A stretch of 12,060 bases of DNA from Mucilaginibacter sp. (GTDB lineage: Bacteria; Bacteroidota; Bacteroidia; Sphingobacteriales; Sphingobacteriaceae), in contig JACMRC010000325.1 of assembly GCA_014376655.1 (NCBI GenBank), forward strand, positions 1 to 12,060. Reading direction: 5' to 3'. The notes beneath the pieces were generated by a model, which saw nothing but the letters and a program-made list of their open reading frames with translations, did no database searches and had not been told where the DNA came from. This document shows, in pieces, positions 6,157 through 12,060 of the stretch. The stretch's first letter is position 1. Each line of letters begins with the position of its first letter. Position numbers and translations under genes: made by a program.

Positions 6157-6897
6157 ATGAATTTAAGAGCAGAAAATTTAGTCAAAAAATATAAGCAACG
6201 GTCTGTTGTTAGCGATGTGTCGTTCAACGTGTCGCAGGGTGAGATTGTAGGTTTGCTTGGGCCTAATGGTGCCGGCAAAACTACATCGTTTTATATGATC
6301 GTAGGATTGATAAAACCCAACGAGGGCCATATATTTTTGGACGATGAAGAAATAACCACCGACCCCATGTATCGTCGTGCGCAAAAGGGCATTGGTTATT
6401 TGGCGCAGGAAGCTTCAGTGTTTAGGAAACTTACTGTCGAGGATAATATTAAGGCGGTGTTAGAAATGGGCAAGATGACCAAAGTACAACAGGAAGAAAA
6501 ATTGGAAACTTTGATTGACGAGTTTAGCTTACACCGTGTACGCCGTAACCGTGGCGATCTATTATCGGGTGGCGAGCGCCGCCGTACCGAGATTGCGCGC
6601 GCGCTGGCTGCCGAACCTAACTTTATATTATTAGATGAGCCGTTTGCCGGGGTTGACCCAATAGCGGTTGAGGAAATCCAATCTATGGTAGCCAAACTGC
6701 GCCATCGTAATATTGGCATCTTAATAACCGACCACAACGTACAAGAGACATTGTCCATCACCGACCGTGCTTACTTATTGTTTGAGGGTAAAATATTGGA
6801 GTCGGGCGTACCCGAGGTATTGGCGGAGAATGAATTAGTGCGTAAAGTGTACCTTGGTGCCAACTTCGTGCTTAAAAGAAAAACATTCGCTCAGTAG
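6157..6897 (+). CDS. lptB: LPS export ABC transporter ATP-binding protein LptB
   Basis: LptB is the ATPase of the LptB2FG transporter that extracts lipopolysaccharide from the inner membrane and drives it across the Lpt bridge to the outer membrane. It is 246 aa, the standard size. Visible motifs are Walker A GPNGAGKTT (35-43), Q-loop Q84 in YLAQEASVFRKLTVEDN, signature LSGGERRRTEIARAL (136-150), Walker B FILLDEPFAGVDP (156-168), and H-loop ITDHNVQETL (190-199, H193). The sequences YLAQEASVFRKL and PFAGVDPIAVEEIQ are characteristic of LptB and separate it from the amino-acid transporter ATPases (LivF type). The membrane subunits LptF and LptG are not in this window. The GH3-like gene starts 12 bp after its stop, so the two form an operon. 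Confidence 0.95.
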   Translation: MNLRAENLVKKYKQRSVVSDVSFNVSQGEIVGLLGPNGAGKTTSFYMIVGLIKPNEGHIFLDDEEITTDPMYRRAQKGIGYLAQEASVFRKLTVEDNIKAVLEMGKMTKVQQEEKLETLIDEFSLHRVRRNRGDLLSGGERRRTEIARALAAEPNFILLDEPFAGVDPIAVEEIQSMVAKLRHRNIGILITDHNVQETLSITDRAYLLFEGKILESGVPEVLAENELVRKVYLGANFVLKRKTFAQ

Positions 6898-6909
6898 CTT
6901 TAACTGCTT

Positions 6910-8430
6910 ATGACAATTTTTAACTCTGTTTTTACCTGGTTCATGAAAAAGCGTATCCACCAGATAGAGCTTTTTATGAAATACCCTAACGAGGTACAGG
7001 AAGAATGGTTTGAACAATTGATATCCCGGGCAGAGAATACCGAGTGGGGCAAAAAATACGGTTACAAAAGCATTACCAACCTAACCGAGTTTAAAGAACG
7101 CGTACCCATACAAACGTACGACACCCTTAAGCCTTACATAGAGCGCATGCTTAAAGGCGAGCAAAACGTGCTTTGGCCTTCAGAAATTAAGTGGTTCGCC
7201 AAATCATCAGGCACTACCAGCGACCGCAGTAAATTTATCCCGGTTAGCGAGGAGTCGTTGCAGGAATGCCACTTTAAGGGCGGTAAAGACCTGTTGACCA
7301 TCTATTTCAATAATCGCCCTAACGCTAAAATGTTTACCGGTAAAATCCTGACCTTGGGTGGCAGTCACCAGGTTAGCGCGTTAAGTCCGGACACTTCTTT
7401 TGGCGACTTATCCGCAGTGATCATGAAGAACCTGCCTTTATGGGCCGAGTTCCACCGCACCCCACATTTGGATATTGCCCTGTTGGAAGATTTTGAAGAG
7501 AAAATAGAGAAAATGGCACACGCCACGCGCGATGTTAATGTAACCAGCCTTAGTGGTGTACCCACATGGAACTTGTTGTTGTGCAAGCGCATTCTGGAGA
7601 TTACCGGCAAAAACAACCTGTTGGAAGTTTGGCCAAATTTGGAGATGTATTTTCATGGCGCGGTTAACTTTACCCCTTACCGCGAGCAGTTTAAAAAGCT
7701 GATCCCAAGCGATGATATGTATTACCTGGAAAACTATAATGCTTCCGAAGGTTTCTTCGGCATCCAGGATACGGTTGAGCCGGGAGAAATGCTGTTAATG
7801 CTTGATTATGGCATTTTCTATGAATTTTTGCCGGTGGAAAACCTGCACGACGAGAACCCTGAAACCCTTACGCTTGACGAGGTGGAGTTGGATAAAAACT
7901 ATGCGCCCATCATTAGCACCAATGCGGGATTATGGCGCTATTTAATTGGCGATACCATTAAGTTTACCTCGCTGGTACCGTACCGTATCCAGGTAACCGG
8001 CCGTACCAAGCATTTCATCAATGCCTTTGGTGAGGAAGTAATTATAGACAATGCCGAGCGTGCCTTAGAAGAGGCCTGCGCCCAAACCGGTGCCGTCATC
8101 CGCGAATACACTGCTGCCCCCATTTACTTTAACGGCAACGAATGTGGCGCGCACGAATGGCTGATAGAGTTTGAGAAAAAGCCCGCCGAATTTGAGCGCT
8201 TTGTTGACATCCTGGACCAAACGCTGCGCCGTATTAACTCCGACTACGACACCAAACGATTTAAAGACATGGCCCTGCGCCGCCCTATAGTACGCCGCGT
8301 ACCCGAAGGAACCTTCTTTAATTGGATGAAAGAAAAAGGGAAATTAGGCGGCCAGCATAAAGTGCCGCGGTTAGCTAATAATAGGGAGTATGTGGATGCT
8401 ATTTTGAAGGTGGTGGAGTTGGTGGCGTAA
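6910..8430 (+). CDS. GH3-like acyl acid-amido synthetase family protein
   Basis: This 506-aa protein belongs to the family of plant GH3 (auxin-responsive) enzymes, which adenylate a carboxylic acid with ATP and transfer it to an amino acid. Nucleotide-binding motif 1 is SSGTTSDRSKFIPVS (99-113). Motif 2 is YNASEGFFGIQD (about 273-284). Motif 3 is TNAGLWRYLIGDTIKF (about 337-352), followed by VTGRTKHFINAFGEEVI at the start of the small C-terminal domain. The core adenylation residues look intact. The acid and amine substrates of bacterial members are not known to me. It starts 12 bp after lptB; this pairing recurs in Bacteroidota and hints at an envelope-related job, which is inference. There is no signal peptide, so it is cytoplasmic. 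The first Met gives MTIFNSVFTWFMKKRIHQIE, a plausible family N-terminus. Confidence 0.9.
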   Translation: MTIFNSVFTWFMKKRIHQIELFMKYPNEVQEEWFEQLISRAENTEWGKKYGYKSITNLTEFKERVPIQTYDTLKPYIERMLKGEQNVLWPSEIKWFAKSSGTTSDRSKFIPVSEESLQECHFKGGKDLLTIYFNNRPNAKMFTGKILTLGGSHQVSALSPDTSFGDLSAVIMKNLPLWAEFHRTPHLDIALLEDFEEKIEKMAHATRDVNVTSLSGVPTWNLLLCKRILEITGKNNLLEVWPNLEMYFHGAVNFTPYREQFKKLIPSDDMYYLENYNASEGFFGIQDTVEPGEMLLMLDYGIFYEFLPVENLHDENPETLTLDEVELDKNYAPIISTNAGLWRYLIGDTIKFTSLVPYRIQVTGRTKHFINAFGEEVIIDNAERALEEACAQTGAVIREYTAAPIYFNGNECGAHEWLIEFEKKPAEFERFVDILDQTLRRINSDYDTKRFKDMALRRPIVRRVPEGTFFNWMKEKGKLGGQHKVPRLANNREYVDAILKVVELVA

Positions 8431-8444
8431 ATATTTTCTGAGCT

Positions 8445-8713
8445 ATGTTAAGGGTAATTCAAATAGGCTTTGTGAATCTTGTATTATTTATAGGCTTACT
8501 CGTTCTGTATTTTTTACTGGGTTTGCATTAGGATATGGTTCGGTTGATGACCCAACACAAGCCTGGATACTTTTTGGCGGATTTGATATTGGGCCCTTAG
8601 TCATCAATTCTTTATTTTTAACAAACCCTAAGAAGAACAATTTATATACTGTTCTTGGCATGAACGTTTTTATATTATTGTTGTATAGTGTAGAGGCTTA
8701 TATTTATAGATAA
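8445..8713 (+). pseudogene. Small membrane protein ORF interrupted by a frameshift at TTTTTTA
   Basis: This ORF starts 14 bp after the GH3-gene stop. The zero frame from ATG 8445 encodes 28 hydrophobic residues (MLRVIQIGFVNLVLFIGLLV then LYFLLGLH) and stops at TAG 8529-8531. The -1 frame is open across this point and continues with GYGSVDDPTQAWILFGGFDI to TAA 8711-8713. Joining the frames at the T6A run (8510-8516) gives a coherent 89-aa protein with three hydrophobic segments at about residues 7-29, 42-60 and 67-83. The -1 part has no sensible start of its own. Loss of one T from a T7 run would explain it as a decayed gene. The heptamer T TTT TTA is also a canonical -1 slippery site in the right phase, so programmed frameshifting or a sequencing error remain possible. 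I do not recognise the family. Confidence 0.55.
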
Positions 8714-8813
8714 GCAATAATTACCCAAGAGCATATGGCCAATGTCATTAAGTTAATTTAAGGAAAATGGCCTACGGTTCTGTCGATAAGTGATACGCGT
8801 GTGAAACAACACT
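8714..8813. other. Convergent intergenic gap, nothing clear
   Basis: This is the space between the broken small membrane ORF (plus) and the end of a GH43 gene (minus). I see no gene and no convincing terminator. The only structure is a weak 5-bp inverted repeat, GGCCA (8737-8741) and TGGCC (8768-8772). Confidence 0.5.
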
Positions 8814-9866
8814 CTACTTATTACTCGGATATGTCTCCCTTAAAGCCTTCGCTTCTTCAGCCGTTATCTTCGATAAGCTACCATGGCGGGCATCGGGCGG
8901 TATGCTTATGTCTTGCTCAATGGCCCAGTGGAAGAGGTCGGGCGACGACGAGATCCCATAATGGTCGGCCATCGGGAAATCGTAATATAGTAACCATCCT
9001 TTTGGTTTTATGGGGTCGGCCATTACGCTTGGCCCTTCGGTAATGGTTGGGGCTATCTGGCCTTTGTTTAGCGACCCGTCATAAACGGTATATGGTCCTT
9101 CCAAACTCTTTGAAGTAGCTACGCGGATGCCGCGGCGTTCGCCGGTGGCAGGGCTAAACTCCTCTTCTTTATGTACCAGGTAGTAGGTGCCGTTGTGTTT
9201 GGTCATGGTGCCGTCTATTACGGAATATCCTGGCGCGTAAAGCACTTTGGCCGGGGTGAAGGTTTTCCAGTCGGTAGTTTTGCAGTACCAGAGGCGGCTC
9301 TTCTTCCAGCCTGCATCCTCAAAGCTCGACGACCAAAACACGGTATATTCCTTAGTGGCTTCATCGTAATAAAACTCGGGCGCCCAAATATTGCGCACCA
9401 TGTTGCCGATCTCGTCTTTTACATCCTTCATTAAGGGAAGGTAGCTATCAAGCTGCCAATGGATCAAGTCCTTCGAGGTTGCGTAAATACAGCTCGGTCC
9501 AAATTGCCGGCGGTCGGGTGCTGCACGGCCGCCACCTGTTGCCACCAATCGCCAAATACCGTCGGCACCCCGATGTATGAATGGATCGCGGATGCTTTGA
9601 TCCCAAATAGGGTTATTATCGTTTATCGGCGTCCAATGGCGGCCGTCGGTTGATAGCGCGATATGCAGTTTCGCAATCAGCATAGGGTTTGGTAACGGCA
9701 CCTCTATAGTTTTGCCGGTTGCAGCGTCAATCTCTATCCGTGTTGGGTAACGCTGGCGGAAATAGGTAAGCATGTAGGTATCCGCAGGCTTTTTGGCCTG
9801 GGCGTTGGCTGCCTGAAATGATGTCGCCACCAAAATAAGTATCGACAGTTTGAGTATGTTTTTCAT
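8814..9866 (-). CDS. Secreted glycoside hydrolase family 43-like protein
   Basis: This 350-aa exported protein has the five-bladed beta-propeller pattern of GH43-type enzymes, which remove arabinose or xylose units from plant polysaccharides. Signal peptide: MKNILKLSILILVATSFQAANAQ (1-23), with cleavage near ANA-QAK. Probable catalytic residues are D94 in SIRDPFIHRG (base), D218 in YSVIDGTM (pKa modulator) and E277 in TITEGPSVM (acid). Propeller blades show as NIWAPEFYYD (159-168) with EYTVFWSS and as GTYYLVHKEEE. I start at ATG 9866 because it opens directly with the signal peptide. An upstream in-frame ATG at 9914 would overlap the next gene and bury the signal. Only 10 bp separate it from the upstream GH43 gene, so they share an operon. 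The exact activity (arabinofuranosidase, xylosidase or other) cannot be read from sequence. Confidence 0.85.
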   Translation of the reverse strand: MKNILKLSILILVATSFQAANAQAKKPADTYMLTYFRQRYPTRIEIDAATGKTIEVPLPNPMLIAKLHIALSTDGRHWTPINDNNPIWDQSIRDPFIHRGADGIWRLVATGGGRAAPDRRQFGPSCIYATSKDLIHWQLDSYLPLMKDVKDEIGNMVRNIWAPEFYYDEATKEYTVFWSSSFEDAGWKKSRLWYCKTTDWKTFTPAKVLYAPGYSVIDGTMTKHNGTYYLVHKEEEFSPATGERRGIRVATSKSLEGPYTVYDGSLNKGQIAPTITEGPSVMADPIKPKGWLLYYDFPMADHYGISSSPDLFHWAIEQDISIPPDARHGSLSKITAEEAKALRETYPSNK

Positions 9867-9876
9867 GTTGTAGGTT

Positions 9877-10887
9877 CTATTTAGTACCCGATGGTTTTTT
9901 AAGTTCGATACCATCCTTTAGCGGTACGCCAAAGTTGGGGGTTCCATCTTTGTTCCAGGTAAATTGTTGTACTCGCGGCGCGCGTTTGTTGCCGCAGCCA
10001 TCGCCAGGGTTAGTGTTGGCATGATACAGGATCCAATCCTCTTTGCCATCCGGCGACTTGAAGAATGAGTTATGGCCGGGCGCATAGATCTTATTCTGGG
10101 GGTTTTGTGAAAACACCGGCTCGGGCGATTTCTTCCAGGATAAGGTATCTAATAAGTCGGCATTTGCATTTGCGGTAAGCATGCCCAAGGCATAAAAATC
10201 TGTCCAGCACCCGCTTGCCGAGTAGATCAAAAATAGCTTATTGCCATGTTGTAAGATCTCCGGCCCTTCGTTTACCAGCACACCTATGCCGCTGTTGCTT
10301 TCCCATTTATAGGTTGGGCTTGAAAGTTTAGCACGCTTACTGCTGATGGTCCATGGGTTACTCATTTGGGCTATATAGATGTTTTGCATCCCGTTTTTAT
10401 CACCTTCCCAACCCGACCACAGCATATACATTTTACCCTTATTCTCAAATATGGTAGCGTCAATGGCCCATTTATTAGTTTCGTCGCCAACCTGGCCCTT
10501 AAAAGTCCACTCGCCTTGTAATGGGTCAGCCGATGAGTTTTCAACCACATACATGCGGTGATGGTCATTACTGCCATCGTCGGCAGCGAAATACATGTAC
10601 CATTTGCCGTTTAGGAAATGCAGCTCGGGTGCCCATAGTTCTTTAGAATGCATGGTGCCTGCAGGCGGGATCCAGATAACTTTCTTTTCTGCCGATCTAA
10701 GCTGGGTTAGGTCCTTAGTTTTCCAGATAGTAAGGTTACGGCCCGTTGAGTTAGTATAGTAATAATAGCCATCCTTGTAAATGTTCCATGGATCGGGCCC
10801 CGCAGGTAAAACCGGGTTGGTAAACGTTTGGGCGAAAGTGCTGTCCATGCCTATAATAAGCAGGATAAGCGTAAATAATTTTTTCAT
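9877..10887 (-). CDS. Secreted GH43 glycosidase, alpha-L-arabinofuranosidase-like
   Basis: This 336-aa protein has a signal peptide (residues 1-20, ending STFAQ). The mature start TFTNPVLPAGPDPW is a classic GH43 opening, with catalytic base D32. The modulator is D143 in KWAIDATIFENKGKMYMLWSG. The general acid is E207 in LVNEGPEILQHGNKLFLIYS. H272 in YAPGHNSFFKSPDG matches the residue near the central metal site of the propeller. WAPELHFLNGKWYMYFAAD (85-103) is a typical blade. The overall pattern is closest to GH43 arabinofuranosidase/arabinosidase members as I remember them. It is sequence-distinct from the second GH43 protein immediately downstream, so the pair probably removes different linkages. 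An SGNH hydrolase gene precedes it by 86 bp on the same strand. No SusC/SusD genes are in view. Confidence 0.9.
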   Translation of the reverse strand: MKKLFTLILLIIGMDSTFAQTFTNPVLPAGPDPWNIYKDGYYYYTNSTGRNLTIWKTKDLTQLRSAEKKVIWIPPAGTMHSKELWAPELHFLNGKWYMYFAADDGSNDHHRMYVVENSSADPLQGEWTFKGQVGDETNKWAIDATIFENKGKMYMLWSGWEGDKNGMQNIYIAQMSNPWTISSKRAKLSSPTYKWESNSGIGVLVNEGPEILQHGNKLFLIYSASGCWTDFYALGMLTANANADLLDTLSWKKSPEPVFSQNPQNKIYAPGHNSFFKSPDGKEDWILYHANTNPGDGCGNKRAPRVQQFTWNKDGTPNFGVPLKDGIELKKPSGTK

Positions 10888-10973
10888 ACAGGATATAATG
10901 GTTAGCGTAAATATAGAATTTTTCTGTTGAGCCGTAGCCTGCCTATCCTACTTAGCTGGTAACAATTTCCATA

Positions 10974-11804
10974 CTAATACTGCTTCATTATTTTAACCAG
11001 CATTTTAGCTATTATCGCATGTCCCTTGTCCGTTGGATGAAGGCCGTCGTAGGTCATATTCATAGCCTCAATTGGGTACGGATACTCATCGGTTTTAGGG
11101 TTAAACGGAATGCCAACATAATCAGGATACTTATAGTTTTTATACTCGCCGGTGGTAGGATCTTTCAGGCGTTTATAGTTAACGGCATTTTTAATGGTGA
11201 TGCCGCTTTCATAATATAGGTCGGCCAGTTTAAGATTTTGAAGCCTGGCGATGTTCTTAACAGCATCGGCATAGTCTGACAGCTTAACACCATCATTATT
11301 TTCTTTATAAGCGCCATGTATAATGCTTGCCTGGTTATTTATATCAACATAGTCTGTTCGCTGCATTGGGGTTAGCAGAATGATAGCAGCATCGCTGTTT
11401 TGAGCGCGGATCTTATCAATAATGATGCGGTACGCGCCATACACTGTACCCGCGCCGGTGTTGTTGTCATAGTCGGCAACGGCTCCTATCGGGAACCCAA
11501 CCCACCAATCATTCGTCCCTAAAAACACCGAGTAAATATCTGCCTTTTCAATCCCAAGATTATCAAAGTTTTCGGCAATGCCTTTGGCGGTCCAGCCGGG
11601 GTGTCCGTGATTGGCAAAGTGTACGTAGGGCAGCTCGGTAACAACATCATCCATATAACCTTTGGTTATGCGGCCCTTGGTATACTCGGGTTTGCCGTTA
11701 TGGAAAGTTATGGAATCGCCAATAGCCATCCACTTCAACTCTTTATGCGGCGCGAACGAGGTAAATAACGCTAACGCGATGATCAATATTAAAGACTTTC
11801 TCAT
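10974..11804 (-). CDS. Secreted SGNH/GDSL-family hydrolase (likely carbohydrate esterase)
   Basis: This 276-aa protein has a signal segment at residues 4-18 (LILIIALALFTSFAP). The SGNH blocks are complete: nucleophile S31 in MAIGDSITF, block II glycine in ANHGHPGWTAKG (G67/G70), block III N98 in FLGTNDWW, and block V D253/H256 in YDGLHPTDKGH. The family hydrolyses esters; members in glycosidase clusters commonly remove acetyl groups from hemicellulose or pectin, which is the likely role here since two GH43 genes follow on the same strand. A lysine- and tyrosine-rich insertion (about residues 205-250, KRLKDPTTGEYKNYKYPDY) sits just before block V and may shape the substrate pocket. Substrate not proven; lipase or arylesterase activity is possible. 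It is probably the first gene of a three-gene unit with its own promoter upstream. Confidence 0.88.
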   Translation of the reverse strand: MRKSLILIIALALFTSFAPHKELKWMAIGDSITFHNGKPEYTKGRITKGYMDDVVTELPYVHFANHGHPGWTAKGIAENFDNLGIEKADIYSVFLGTNDWWVGFPIGAVADYDNNTGAGTVYGAYRIIIDKIRAQNSDAAIILLTPMQRTDYVDINNQASIIHGAYKENNDGVKLSDYADAVKNIARLQNLKLADLYYESGITIKNAVNYKRLKDPTTGEYKNYKYPDYVGIPFNPKTDEYPYPIEAMNMTYDGLHPTDKGHAIIAKMLVKIMKQY

Positions 11805-11852
11805 ATATAACCGGTTGGGATAATTTTACGAAAGATATTTATTTTATCGCGA

Positions 11853-11860
11853 CAAACATA
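11853..11860 (-). promoter_or_regulatory. Putative -7 element upstream of the SGNH hydrolase
   Basis: On the minus strand TATGTTTG matches TAnnTTTG perfectly, 49 bp upstream of the ATG at 11804. A T-run (TTTTT) lies about 20 bp further upstream, in place of the TTTG box. This would start the SGNH-GH43-GH43 transcript near 11846. Confidence 0.33.
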
Positions 11861-11944
11861 CTTGCTATATTCACACTATGAAAAAGGTGCGATTATGTGA
11901 AACAAGCTATCGAAACAAATCATCCAAAATAGCCTTTTAGTAAT

Positions 11945-12060
11945 ATGCGTTATTTTAAACTACTGTTGCTTTTAGGGATAGGCTTTAGCCTCACCGATTC
12001 GCATGCCCAGCAACGCCCGACTACAGATTCTATATACACTTATAAACCCGCCACACCCGA
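11945..12060 (+). CDS. Exported protein, N-terminal fragment (runs off right edge)
   Basis: An open frame from ATG 11945 to the window edge gives 38 complete codons. It begins with a clear signal peptide, MRYFKLLLLLGIGFSLTDSHAQ, with cleavage around HAQ-QR, then QRPTTDSIYTYKPATP. The opening after the signal faintly recalls exported methyltransferase-like proteins of Bacteroidota that begin with a Tyr-Lys-Pro-rich stretch, but too little is present for a family call. It is transcribed divergently from the SGNH hydrolase, about 140 bp away, and may or may not belong to the polysaccharide cluster. Confidence 0.75.
   Translation, partial: MRYFKLLLLLGIGFSLTDSHAQQRPTTDSIYTYKPATP

Noticed and set aside
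8737..8772. GGCCA/TGGCC inverted repeat as a terminator between convergent genes
   Set aside because: It has only 5 bp of stem, a loop of more than 25 nt and no T-run.
9867..9914. Longer start of the downstream GH43 gene at 9914, overlapping the upstream GH43 gene
   Set aside because: The extra 16 residues sit before a complete signal peptide, so ATG 9866 is the sensible start.
11878..11940. 20-codon ORF (MKKVRLCETSYRNKSSKIAF) just upstream of the exported-protein start
   Set aside because: It is too short to support, shows no regulatory codon run, and no attenuator hairpin follows it.

Overview
The window looks like chromosome of a Bacteroidota bacterium, most likely from the Sphingobacteriaceae (Mucilaginibacter/Pedobacter type). 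Four things point that way: the codon use and moderate GC; Bacteroidota-style -7 promoter boxes (TAnnTTTG) instead of strong Shine-Dalgarno sequences; the gene pairing lptB next to a bacterial GH3-like protein and a Fur regulator next to a MerC-domain protein; and stacked palindromic intergenic repeats. The genus is inferred, not proven.

Left part (1-2739, minus strand). The start of a ClC-type chloride channel runs off the left edge. It is followed by a 63-residue hypothetical ORF, a periplasmic N-acetylmuramoyl-L-alanine amidase, a Fur-family repressor 11 bp upstream of the amidase, and a small MerC-domain membrane protein. Two repeat regions that share a 29-bp hairpin lie beside the amidase and fur genes. 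A 19-bp palindrome of Fur-box size sits in the promoter spacer of the MerC gene.

Middle (2981-8713). A stand-alone CheY-like receiver (plus) converges on a metallo-beta-lactamase-fold hydrolase (minus) through a shared bidirectional terminator. Divergent from the hydrolase is a plus-strand run recJ - lptB - GH3-like acyl-acid-amido synthetase. It ends in a small membrane-protein ORF that is broken, or recoded, at a T6A heptamer. recJ has an inverted repeat array of roughly 8-bp units on each side.

Right part (8814-12060). A minus-strand run encodes a secreted SGNH/GDSL hydrolase and two secreted GH43 glycosidases, so it reads as a small hemicellulose or pectin side-chain degradation cluster (arabinose- or xylose-containing substrates are likely). 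No SusC/SusD pair is visible in the window. The first 38 codons of a divergent exported protein run off the right edge.

No tRNA, rRNA, CRISPR array, transposase or phage gene was seen. I found no convincing undescribed multi-gene system. The best leads are the operator-like palindrome in the MerC promoter, the T6A frameshift ORF, and the repeat families.
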